In this document: positions 1 through 7,855 of the stretch, piece after piece
How the letters are laid out: each line of letters opens with the position of its first letter
Position numbering within the stretch: position 1 is the stretch's first letter
Origin: Gillisella vitis
GTDB taxonomy: Bacteria; Pseudomonadota; Alphaproteobacteria; Rhizobiales; Rhizobiaceae
DNA length: 64,000 nucleotides
Direction: 5' to 3'
Assembly: GCF_021559775.1 (NCBI RefSeq)
Contig: NZ_CP056048.1
Span: 558,001 to 622,000 of the forward strand
Notes under the pieces: model-generated
Told to the model about the DNA's origin: nothing
The model's database searches: none
Seen by the model: the letters and a program-made list of their open reading frames with translations, nothing else
Program-made: the position numbers and the translations under genes

Positions 1-2049
1 CTGTTTCTGCGCACGCTGACGGCGACGATCATTGCCGCTGTCGCCCTGCCGCTGTCGCTGATCGCCACCTTCGGTATCATGTATTTTGCCGGCTTCAGCC
101 TCGACAATCTGTCGCTGATGGCGCTCACCATCGGCACCGGCTTCGTGGTCGACGATGCCATCGTGATGATTGAAAATATCGCCCGTCACATCGAGGAGGG
201 TGAAAGCCCGATGCAGGCCGCCTTGAAGGGGGCGGGCGAAATCGGCTTTACCATCATTTCGCTGACGGCCTCGCTGATCGCGGTCTTCATTCCGCTGCTG
301 TTCATGACCGGTATCGTCGGGCGGATGTTCCGCGAATTTGCCCTGACACTGACCATCGCCGTCGTAGTGTCAGCAATCATTTCGCTGACGCTGACGCCGA
401 TGATGTGCGCGCGCATTCTGCGAGCCCCCAAGGAGCGCAATTCCGGCGTGCTCGGCATGGTGGACCGCGGCATGGATTGGATGAACGAAGGCTACCGGCG
501 CAGTGTGGTCTGGGCTGTCAATCGAGGCTGGCTGATGCTGGTGCTGACGGGGATCACGCTTGTGATTACCGGCCTGCTTTACGTCACCATCCCCAAGGGC
601 TTCCTGCCGGTGCAGGATACCGGGCTGATTTCTGCCGTCGTGGAAACCGAGCCGACCAGCTCGTTCGATGCGATGAAGCAGACCCAGTCCCTTGTCGGCA
701 ACCGGCTCCGCGCCGATCCGGCGGTGCAAAGCGTCATTGCGGTGATCGGCACCAGCGCCTCCAACCTGACGCTGAACACGGCAAGCTACAGTATCGTGCT
801 GAAGCCGCTCGACCAGCGAGACATCTCGGCGACGGATTTGATCGACCGGCTGCGGGCCTCCGTTGCCGATATTCCTGGTATCCATCCGACCTTTCAGAGC
901 ATTCGCGATATTTCCATCAGCACGCGGGCCAGTCGTGCACCCTATCAATATACCCTGACCGGCACCAATACCGCGACTGTGGCCGATTGGGCCGACCGGC
1001 TGGCCCGGCGGCTACAGCAGAACCCGTTGCTGATCGATGTGACATCCGAAGTGGAAATGGGCGGCGGGCGGCTGGCGATCACCGTCAACCGTGAGACCGC
1101 AGCCCGCCTTGGCGTCTCCATGCAGGCGATCAACGATACGCTCTACGATGCTTTCGGCCAGCGCCAGATCAGCACCATCTACGGGCAGGCGAACCAGTAC
1201 CGCGTCATTCTGGAGGCCGCGCAGCGCTTTCAGGGCGATCCGAAATCCCTGGAAAAACTCTATGTCAAAGGCACGAGCGGTGCCATCGTGCCGCTGAATG
1301 CGGTTGCATCGGTCAAGTTTACCACGGCACCACTGGTGATCAGCCGGGACGATCAATTCCCCGCCGTCACCATCAGCTTCGATCTCGCCCGGCACGCATC
1401 GCTGAGTGAGGCAATTGCCGCCATCAAGAGTTCTGAGCGTGACATCAGCATGCCCGCCTCCATCCAGCGTCATTATAGCGGCGATACCGAGGAATTCGAC
1501 CGCTCGCTGGCGGGAGAGCCCTGGCTGATTCTGGCGGCGATCATCACCATCTATATCGTGCTGGGTCTGCTGTATGAAAGCACCATCCACCCGATCACCA
1601 TTCTGTCCACGCTGCCTTCGGCGGGCGTCGGGGCGCTGCTGGCGCTGATGCTGTTTGGTCAGGATCTGTCGATTATCGCCTTGATCGGCATTGTTCTGCT
1701 GATGGGTATCGTCAAGAAAAACGCGATCATGATGATCGATTTCGCGCTGGACGCGGAGCGCAAGGACGGGCTTAGCGCCCGCGATGCCATCATCAAGGCC
1801 GCCGTCATGCGCTTTCGGCCCATCATGATGACCACGCTGGCGGCCCTGTTCGGGGCGCTGCCGCTGGCGCTTGCCCAGGGAACCGGCGCGGAACTGCGCA
1901 TCCCGCTCGGCATCTCGATCATCGGCGGTCTGCTGCTCAGCCAATTGCTGACGCTCTATACCACGCCTGTCATCTATCTGGCGCTGGATGGAGTGCGCGC
2001 CAGGATGCAGGGAAAGCGTGCGGCTTCCGATATCGGAGGCCCGTTATGA
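1..2049 (+). CDS. RND multidrug efflux permease, 5'-truncated (MdtB-like)
   Basis: Inner-membrane proton/drug antiporter of the resistance-nodulation-division (HAE1) family. The frame is open from base 1, so the N-terminal part of a roughly 1,030-residue protein lies outside the window and only the last ~680 residues are present. Visible family marks are the TM4 motif GFVVDDAIVMIEN with the paired Asp of the proton relay, and the TM10 motif GIVKKNAIMMIDF with the relay Lys. The stop overlaps the next permease by 4 nt (ATGA), so the two are translationally coupled. Two tandem RND permeases are the arrangement of MdtB/MdtC and MuxB/MuxC heteromeric pumps; the membrane fusion protein is presumably upstream of the window. 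Substrate cannot be deduced. Confidence 0.93.
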   Translation: MFLRTLTATIIAAVALPLSLIATFGIMYFAGFSLDNLSLMALTIGTGFVVDDAIVMIENIARHIEEGESPMQAALKGAGEIGFTIISLTASLIAVFIPLLFMTGIVGRMFREFALTLTIAVVVSAIISLTLTPMMCARILRAPKERNSGVLGMVDRGMDWMNEGYRRSVVWAVNRGWLMLVLTGITLVITGLLYVTIPKGFLPVQDTGLISAVVETEPTSSFDAMKQTQSLVGNRLRADPAVQSVIAVIGTSASNLTLNTASYSIVLKPLDQRDISATDLIDRLRASVADIPGIHPTFQSIRDISISTRASRAPYQYTLTGTNTATVADWADRLARRLQQNPLLIDVTSEVEMGGGRLAITVNRETAARLGVSMQAINDTLYDAFGQRQISTIYGQANQYRVILEAAQRFQGDPKSLEKLYVKGTSGAIVPLNAVASVKFTTAPLVISRDDQFPAVTISFDLARHASLSEAIAAIKSSERDISMPASIQRHYSGDTEEFDRSLAGEPWLILAAIITIYIVLGLLYESTIHPITILSTLPSAGVGALLALMLFGQDLSIIALIGIVLLMGIVKKNAIMMIDFALDAERKDGLSARDAIIKAAVMRFRPIMMTTLAALFGALPLALAQGTGAELRIPLGISIIGGLLLSQLLTLYTTPVIYLALDGVRARMQGKRAASDIGGPL

Positions 2050-5000
2050 ATATCTCAAGCCTGTTCATCAGCCGCCCGGTTGGCACAACTTTGCTGGCCA
2101 TCGGCCTGATGATGCTCGGGCTGGTCGCCTACCGGTTCCTGCCGGTCGCAAGCCTGCCTGCCGTCGATCTTCCCACCATAAGGGTGACAGCCAGCCGCCC
2201 CGGAGCCGATCCGGAAAGCATGGCGTCCAGCGTTGCCGCGCCACTTGAGCGCCATCTTGGCGCGATTGCCGGTGTGACCGAAATGACCTCGACCAGTGGG
2301 CTTGGCACGACCAATATCTTTTTGCAATTCGACCTTTCCCGCAATGTCGATAGCGCCGCCCAGGATGTCCAGGCGGCCATCAATGCCGCCGTCGGAGATC
2401 TGCCAAGTGACCTGCCGTCGCTTCCGTCCATGCGCAAGGCCAATCCTGCCGCATCGCCAATCCTGACGCTGGCGCTGACCTCCGATACCATTCCCGCCAG
2501 TGCGATATACGATGCCGCCGATAGCGTCGTTGTGCAGCGGATTTCGCAGGTGGAAGGGGTTGGCGACGTCTCGGTCAGCGGTGCCGACCAGCCCGCCGTC
2601 CGCGTCCGGCTTAACCCGGACCGGCTGGCGGCCATCGGGCTTTCGGCGGATGATGTGCGCACCGCCATCGTCAATGGCAATGCGCTTGCGCCGATTGGTG
2701 CCATTGATGGAAGCCAGGCTTTCTACGCGCTGTCAGTCAATGCGCAATTGATTACGCCTGAAGATTACGGCCAGCTTGTTATCCATGCCTCCAACGGCAT
2801 CGCCGTCCGGCTGGCCGATATCGCCACCGTGGAGCCCGGCGTGCGCAACCGCCGTTCCGATGCTTGGTTCAACGGCAAGCCCGCCGTTCTTCTCAATATC
2901 ACCAAGGCGGCGGATGCCAATGTGATGTCCACGGTCGATGCGGTGAAGGCACTCATCCCCGAGGTCAAACAACTCATTCCTGCCGGTATCGAAATCGATA
3001 TCCTCAATGACCGCACCAAGACGATTCATGCCAGCGTTGAGGACATGCAGTTTACCCTGCTGGCGACGGTGGCGCTGGTCATGGCCGTGGTTTTCGTCTT
3101 CCTGCGCCGGTCGGTGCCGACGCTGGCCGCCGGTTTGACGGTGCCGCTGTCGTTTGCAGGCGCATTTGCCGCCATGTGGCTGACGGGACTGTCCATCGAC
3201 AATCTGTCGTTGATGGCGCTGGCAGTGGCCAGCGGCTTCGTGGTGGACGACGCGATTGTGATGATCGAGACGATTTACGCCAATATCGAAAAAGGCATGA
3301 AGCCGCTTGAGGCGGCCCACGCGGGCGCCCGGCAGATCGGCTTTACGGTGATCGCCATCAGTATTTCATTGATGGCCGCCTTCATTCCCTTGTTTTTCAT
3401 GGGCGGCATTGTCGGCAAATTCTTCCTGACCTTTTCCCTGACGCTCGCCTTCACCATCGCCGTTTCCACCGTGGTCTCCCTGACCTTGACGCCGATGATT
3501 TGCGGCCACCGGATCAAGGCGCGGGATCTCGACGCCCGGCAGGGCCGCTTTGATCGCGCCATCGAACACAGCCTGGAGCGGACCGTTGCCTTTTACGACC
3601 GCACATTGAAGGGCGTCCTGCATCACCGTTTCCTTGCGGTGGTCATCACCATCGCCTGCATCGTGCTGACTGGTTTTCTTTATGCCAAAGTGCCAAAGGG
3701 TTTTATGCCGCGCGACGATACCGGCTTCGTGATGGGCAATAGCCAGGCTGCCAGCGACATATCCTATCCGGCCATGCTGGCATTGCAAAAGCGCGCCTTG
3801 GCCATCGTGGAGCGCGATCCAGCGGTGCAGAGCATTGGCGCTTCCGTCGGTGGCGGCTTTTTGGGAACAGCCAATCGCGGCCAGATGCTGATCGCGTTGA
3901 AAGCGCCTGAAGAAAGAGAGGCAACGGACGTGGTGATCGAGCGGCTGCGCCGCGCGGTTGCCGTCATTCCCGGTCTCGATACATCGTTCTTTTCGCCAAG
4001 CGATATCCGGGTCGGCGCGCGGACATCGGATTCGGAATTTCAATTCACGCTTTGGGATGCCGATTATGACGAGTTGGTGGCCTGGGCGCCGCGCATTCTC
4101 GCCCGGCTGCGGCAGGAACCCTTGCTGACCGACGTCAATAGCGACCGTCAACCGAGCGGTCTTCAGGCCAATGTCGTCGTTGACCGGACCGCCGCGTCTC
4201 GTCTCGGCGTCAAGATGACGGCGGTCGATGCGGCGCTCAACAATGCCTTTGCCCAGCGTCAGGTGACGATCGTCTATGGAGAGCGTAACCAATACCGTGT
4301 CATCCTTGAAACCTATCTGGATTTCGCCAAGGACCCGGAACATGTTCTGAAGATCTATGTGCCTGGAAATAGTGGTACGCAGGTGCCGCTCAGCGCTTTT
4401 GCCAGGATTGAGCGGACATTGGCACCCATTGGCGTCAATCATCAGGGGCAATTTCCGGCGGTGACGATTTCCTATAATGTCGGGCCGGATACCACGCTGT
4501 CCGAGGCCAATGATGCGGTCAAGGCTGCCGTGGCCGGCATGCATCTGCCCGATACGCTGCATGCCGAATTTGCCGGTGACGCCGCCAATGCATCGAGTTC
4601 CTCAGGCGGCCAGCCGCTGCTCATTCTCGCCGCTCTTCTGGCCGTCTATATCGTGCTGGGCATTCTCTATGAGAGCCTCATTCATCCCCTGACGATCATT
4701 TCCACGCTGCCTTCTGCCGGGCTGGGCGCGTTGCTGGCACTGTGGATCAGCGGCACGGAACTGACCATCGTCGCCTTTATAGGCATTATTCTGTTGATTG
4801 GCATCGTCAAGAAAAACGGGATCATGCTGGTGGATTTCGCGCTCGAAGCCGAACGCCAGCATGGGATGTCGCCCGAGGATGCCATTCATGAAGCCTGCCT
4901 GCGGCGGTTTCGGCCGATCATGATGACGACGCTTGCCGCCTTCATGGGCGCGCTGCCACTGGTGCTGGCGACCGGTCCCGGTGCCGATCTTCATCGACCG

Positions 5001-5153
5001 CTCGGGGTGACGATCATTGGCGGCCTTATCGTCTCTCAGGCTCTGACCCTTTACACCACGCCGATCATCTACCTGATCTTTGCGCGTCTGTCGGCGCGCT
5101 ATGGCGCGAAAACCAAAGCTGGGAAGAACCTGGATCACCGTCCGGCTGTTTAG
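2046..5153 (+). CDS. RND multidrug efflux permease (MdtC-like)
   Basis: Full-length (1,035 residues, normal for the family) second permease of the tandem RND pump. It starts MNISSLFISRPVGTTLLAIG, the usual cytoplasmic N-terminus followed by TM1. The TM4 relay motif SGFVVDDAIVMIE and the TM10 motif GIVKKNGIMLVDF are intact, so it should be proton-coupled. The ATG overlaps the stop of the preceding permease by 4 nt. Known MdtBC pumps work as a heterotrimer with an MdtA-type adaptor and TolC; no adaptor or outer membrane factor follows here, only an unrelated GntR regulator 140 nt downstream. Function as an efflux pump is secure by family; substrates are not known. Confidence 0.93.
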   Translation: MNISSLFISRPVGTTLLAIGLMMLGLVAYRFLPVASLPAVDLPTIRVTASRPGADPESMASSVAAPLERHLGAIAGVTEMTSTSGLGTTNIFLQFDLSRNVDSAAQDVQAAINAAVGDLPSDLPSLPSMRKANPAASPILTLALTSDTIPASAIYDAADSVVVQRISQVEGVGDVSVSGADQPAVRVRLNPDRLAAIGLSADDVRTAIVNGNALAPIGAIDGSQAFYALSVNAQLITPEDYGQLVIHASNGIAVRLADIATVEPGVRNRRSDAWFNGKPAVLLNITKAADANVMSTVDAVKALIPEVKQLIPAGIEIDILNDRTKTIHASVEDMQFTLLATVALVMAVVFVFLRRSVPTLAAGLTVPLSFAGAFAAMWLTGLSIDNLSLMALAVASGFVVDDAIVMIETIYANIEKGMKPLEAAHAGARQIGFTVIAISISLMAAFIPLFFMGGIVGKFFLTFSLTLAFTIAVSTVVSLTLTPMICGHRIKARDLDARQGRFDRAIEHSLERTVAFYDRTLKGVLHHRFLAVVITIACIVLTGFLYAKVPKGFMPRDDTGFVMGNSQAASDISYPAMLALQKRALAIVERDPAVQSIGASVGGGFLGTANRGQMLIALKAPEEREATDVVIERLRRAVAVIPGLDTSFFSPSDIRVGARTSDSEFQFTLWDADYDELVAWAPRILARLRQEPLLTDVNSDRQPSGLQANVVVDRTAASRLGVKMTAVDAALNNAFAQRQVTIVYGERNQYRVILETYLDFAKDPEHVLKIYVPGNSGTQVPLSAFARIERTLAPIGVNHQGQFPAVTISYNVGPDTTLSEANDAVKAAVAGMHLPDTLHAEFAGDAANASSSSGGQPLLILAALLAVYIVLGILYESLIHPLTIISTLPSAGLGALLALWISGTELTIVAFIGIILLIGIVKKNGIMLVDFALEAERQHGMSPEDAIHEACLRRFRPIMMTTLAAFMGALPLVLATGPGADLHRPLGVTIIGGLIVSQALTLYTTPIIYLIFARLSARYGAKTKAGKNLDHRPAV

Positions 5154-5198
5154 ACATCTCCCGTTGCGAACAGATATGATCGTCATTGCAGCTTTTCC

Positions 5199-5208
5199 AT
5201 GTATACAT
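5199..5208. promoter_or_regulatory. Candidate GntR operator, ATGTATACAT
   Basis: A perfect 10-bp palindrome about 86 bp upstream of the preferred start of the GntR gene. The same TGTATACA core recurs at 6141 in front of the demethylase gene. Paired copies before a regulator and its neighbour suggest autoregulation plus control of the downstream gene. The operator role is inference. Confidence 0.5.
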
Positions 5209-5293
5209 TAAATTAGAAAAATTGCGTCTGCTGCTTGCCGCTGCGCGGCAGCGGGTCGGGGGAGTGATTGGTTCGGAAAGGGGCTTTATCAGG

Positions 5294-6052
5294 ATGCAGA
5301 AGGATACGAAAGCCTCGGTAAAACTGGCGGATACCGCCACCCATGGTCGCCGTGCCGTGATCGAATTGCGTGAAAAAATCATCAGCGGACATCTCACCGG
5401 CGGGACGCGGTTGTTTGAGGTATCGCTGGCGGAGGAACTCGATATTTCCCGCACGCCGGTGCGCGAAGCCCTGTCACGGCTGGCCGAGGAAGGCCTGCTT
5501 GATCGCTTGCCGAATGGCGGTTTTGTGGTGCGCCGGTTTGGTTATGACGATGTTATTGATGCTATCGAATTGCGGGGTGTTCTTGAGGGAACAGCGGCAA
5601 GACTGGCCGCAGAGCGTGGGGCTGATGCGGAGGCGCTCGCTACAATTTCTGAGACAATTATTAAGCTGGATCAGTGTTTTGGCCCCTATGTCGATGACGT
5701 TGACTTCGATGCCTATGCCGATCTCAACGAAATTTTTCATCGTCAATTGGCCGCCCTTTGCGCAAGCGAAGTGATGCGCCGCGAGGTGGAACGGGCCAGC
5801 GCCTTGCCCTTCGCCTCGCCCTCCGCTTTCCTACCCAACCGGATGGATATTGCGGCTTTCCGCCGCTCCCTGCGGTCGGCGCAGGAGCAGCATCGCGGCC
5901 TGGTCGAAGCCATCACAGCCCGCGAGGGCGCGCGCGCGGAAGCTATCGCCCGTGAACATGCCAGGACCGCACGACGGAATCTCGATTACCTTTTCAAGGA
6001 AGCGCCTGGATTGATCGACAAGATCCCGGGCATGGCGCTTATTCGCCGCTGA
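5294..6052 (+). CDS. GntR-family transcriptional regulator, FCD (FadR) subfamily
   Basis: DNA-binding repressor or activator responding to a small carboxylate-type ligand. The winged helix-turn-helix is at about residues 15-80, with the subfamily signature ISRTPVREALSRLAEEGL. The remainder is the all-helical FCD ligand domain, including the conserved HRQLAALC-type segment. An open frame extends to 5186, but the ATG at 5294 starts at the usual distance from the HTH and leaves the palindrome at 5199 in untranslated DNA, so I prefer it (252 residues). The next gene encodes a LigM-like O-demethylase on the same strand 120 bp downstream, which makes a methoxy-aromatic or related acid the plausible inducer. 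This is inference. Confidence 0.85.
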   Translation: MQKDTKASVKLADTATHGRRAVIELREKIISGHLTGGTRLFEVSLAEELDISRTPVREALSRLAEEGLLDRLPNGGFVVRRFGYDDVIDAIELRGVLEGTAARLAAERGADAEALATISETIIKLDQCFGPYVDDVDFDAYADLNEIFHRQLAALCASEVMRREVERASALPFASPSAFLPNRMDIAAFRRSLRSAQEQHRGLVEAITAREGARAEAIAREHARTARRNLDYLFKEAPGLIDKIPGMALIRR

Positions 6053-6140
6053 CCGTTTCGCGCAGTGTTGTGTGTTAATCGTGATGGCCACAAAAAAGCT
6101 TCAGAAGCGGGCTTGCATTCTGCTCAAGGATTGGCATCAA

Positions 6141-6148
6141 TGTATACA
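6141..6148. promoter_or_regulatory. Candidate GntR operator, TGTATACA
   Basis: A perfect 8-bp palindrome 27 bp before the ATG of the LigM-like gene and 17 bp before its GGGAGG ribosome site, in the leader or promoter position. It matches the core of the palindrome at 5199-5208 upstream of the GntR gene. Binding there would block transcription of the demethylase gene. Inferred from sequence repetition only. Confidence 0.5.
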
Positions 6149-6175
6149 CACTGAAGTGTGCCTTGGGAGGAAACG

Positions 6176-7594
6176 ATGGCAGCAAGCAGTCTCCACGATA
6201 TTTTGCAGGATAATCCCGACATTGTCGGTCGGCTGCGCAATTCGCCGGTCGGAATGTATGTATACCCGGTGGTGACACCTGAATTCAGCAATTGGCGTTC
6301 CGAACAAGTCGCCTGGCGCAATTCAGCCGTGCTGTTCGACCAATCCCACCATATGGACGAATTGATCGTCGAGGGACCGGATGCGGAGAAATTTCTCAGC
6401 CATCACGGCATCAATTCCTTTGCGAATTTCGATCTCAACCGCGCCAAGCACTTCGTTCCGGTCACGCCGAACGGCCATGTGATCGGCGATCACATTATCT
6501 TCCGCGGACGACAGGACAAGTTCATCCTGGTGGGCCGCGCCCCGACCTCGAACTGGCTGATGTTCTGCGCCGCCTATGGCAAATGGAACGTCCGCCTCAA
6601 GCACGATCCGCGTTCACCGTCGCGTCCGGAAGGCGAACGGGTGTTGCGCACCCATTATCGCTACCAGATCCAGGGGCCGGAAGCTCCGAAGATCTTCGAG
6701 AAGATCAATGGCGGGCCGGTTCCGGAGATCAAGTTTTTCCATGTCGATTGGATCAATGTCGGCTCCAAGAAGGTGCAGGCGCTTCGCCATGGCATGTCCG
6801 GCGCGCCGGGTCTGGAAATCTGGGGGCCGTATGAGGACAAGAATTACATCCTGTCCTGCATTCTCGAAGCGGCAAAGGATGCCAATGTCGATCTGGTGCG
6901 CTGCGGCAGCCGCGCCTATTCCACCAACACACTGGAGAGCGGCTGGATTCCCTCGCCGCTTCCCGGCATCTATACCGGCGATGGCATGCTCGCCGACTAT
7001 CGTCAATGGTTGGGCGCTGACAGCTATGAGGCCAATGGTCCGATTGGTGGCAGCTTCGTTTCCAGCAATATCGAGGATTATTACGTCAATCCGTTCGAGC
7101 TTGGCTATGATTTCTACATCGGCTGGAAGAAGGACGATTTCATCGGCAAGGCAGCGCTTGAAAAGTTCAAGGGCCAGACCAACCGCAAGAAAGTCACCTT
7201 CGAATGGAATGCCGAGGATGTGGTCGAAGTGATCGCCTCTGCCTTCCGTCCGGGCGAAGACAGCTACAAGTGGATCGATTTCCCCGTGCTGAACTACGCC
7301 TCAACCAGTGCCGACATGATCATCAACGACGCGGGCAAGATGGTGGGGCTGTCAATGTTTGGCGGTTATTCCTATAATGAGCGTTGCATTCTGTCGCTTG
7401 GCATTGTCGATGCCGATGTCAAGGAAGGCGACGTGCTGACGCTGATCTGGGGTGAACCGGACGGCGGCAGCGGTAAAACCTCCACCGAGCGCCCGCACAA
7501 GCAGGCGAAAATCCGCGTGCGGATCTCGCCTACGCCTTACGCGCGCCAGGCCCGCGAGACCTACGCCGAGAGCTGGCGCACCAAGAGAAAATGA
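6176..7594 (+). CDS. LigM/DesA-like tetrahydrofolate-dependent O-demethylase (GcvT fold)
   Basis: Aminomethyltransferase-fold enzyme of the type that moves a methyl group from an aromatic methoxy substrate such as vanillate or syringate to tetrahydrofolate. The length (472 residues) equals that of LigM. From memory, long stretches match the LigM family, for example VYPVVTPEFSNWR, AVLFDQSHHM, VPVTPNGHVIGD, GAPGLEIWGPYE, NTLESGWIPSPLP and GGSFVSSNIEDYY. A GTG 18 nt upstream is open, but ATG 6176 follows GGGAGG by 5 nt and is preferred. The GntR regulator lies just upstream and a TGTATACA site precedes the gene. No folate-recycling or ring-cleavage genes are adjacent. The exact substrate is uncertain; a dimethylglycine or sarcosine-type demethylase is less likely because of the LigM-specific segments. 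Confidence 0.82.
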   Translation: MAASSLHDILQDNPDIVGRLRNSPVGMYVYPVVTPEFSNWRSEQVAWRNSAVLFDQSHHMDELIVEGPDAEKFLSHHGINSFANFDLNRAKHFVPVTPNGHVIGDHIIFRGRQDKFILVGRAPTSNWLMFCAAYGKWNVRLKHDPRSPSRPEGERVLRTHYRYQIQGPEAPKIFEKINGGPVPEIKFFHVDWINVGSKKVQALRHGMSGAPGLEIWGPYEDKNYILSCILEAAKDANVDLVRCGSRAYSTNTLESGWIPSPLPGIYTGDGMLADYRQWLGADSYEANGPIGGSFVSSNIEDYYVNPFELGYDFYIGWKKDDFIGKAALEKFKGQTNRKKVTFEWNAEDVVEVIASAFRPGEDSYKWIDFPVLNYASTSADMIINDAGKMVGLSMFGGYSYNERCILSLGIVDADVKEGDVLTLIWGEPDGGSGKTSTERPHKQAKIRVRISPTPYARQARETYAESWRTKRK

Positions 7595-7700
7595 TCTGCT
7601 GGAATTTTGCAGTAGATCGAAAACATTATCGCACCGGGTGATGTATAAAACGCTCGGTGATGTCCTAGACCAATCATAGTCTGCATTTATCCTCGACGTC

Positions 7701-7798
7701 ATGCTCGGCCTTGTGCCGAGCATCTAAGCACATTAATTTATTCAGCAATGTCAATGGCTTATTTATCGGCGGCAGACCCTCGGGACGGTCCCGAGGGT
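7701..7798. repeat. Pair of intergenic palindromes in the gap after the demethylase gene
   Basis: The 261-bp gap between convergent genes holds two hairpins: a 9-bp stem with ATGCTCGGC arms at 7701-7723, and an 11-bp stem with ACCCTCGGGAC arms at 7776-7798. Neither has a T-tract. Similar CTCGG-rich palindromes are common between genes in alphaproteobacteria, so this is probably a dispersed intergenic repeat that may also act as a bidirectional terminator. No other feature is seen in this gap. Confidence 0.5.
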
Positions 7799-7855
7799 GA
7801 CGATATGTTGAGATCGGAGTGATTTGTATCGGACGGTCACTCCGCGTTCAACACG

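Noticed and set aside
3366-4562. 398-codon open frame on the minus strand inside the second RND gene
   Set aside because: Antisense to a complete, motif-rich RND gene; the product is His/Arg/Gln-rich low-complexity, as expected of a shadow frame in GC-rich DNA. The same applies to 1012-1944 (-) and 14864-16255 (+).
6258-6265. Third TGTATAC-like match near the demethylase start
   Set aside because: Lies inside the coding sequence (codons for VGMYVYPV, conserved in LigM proteins), so the match is explained by protein constraint.
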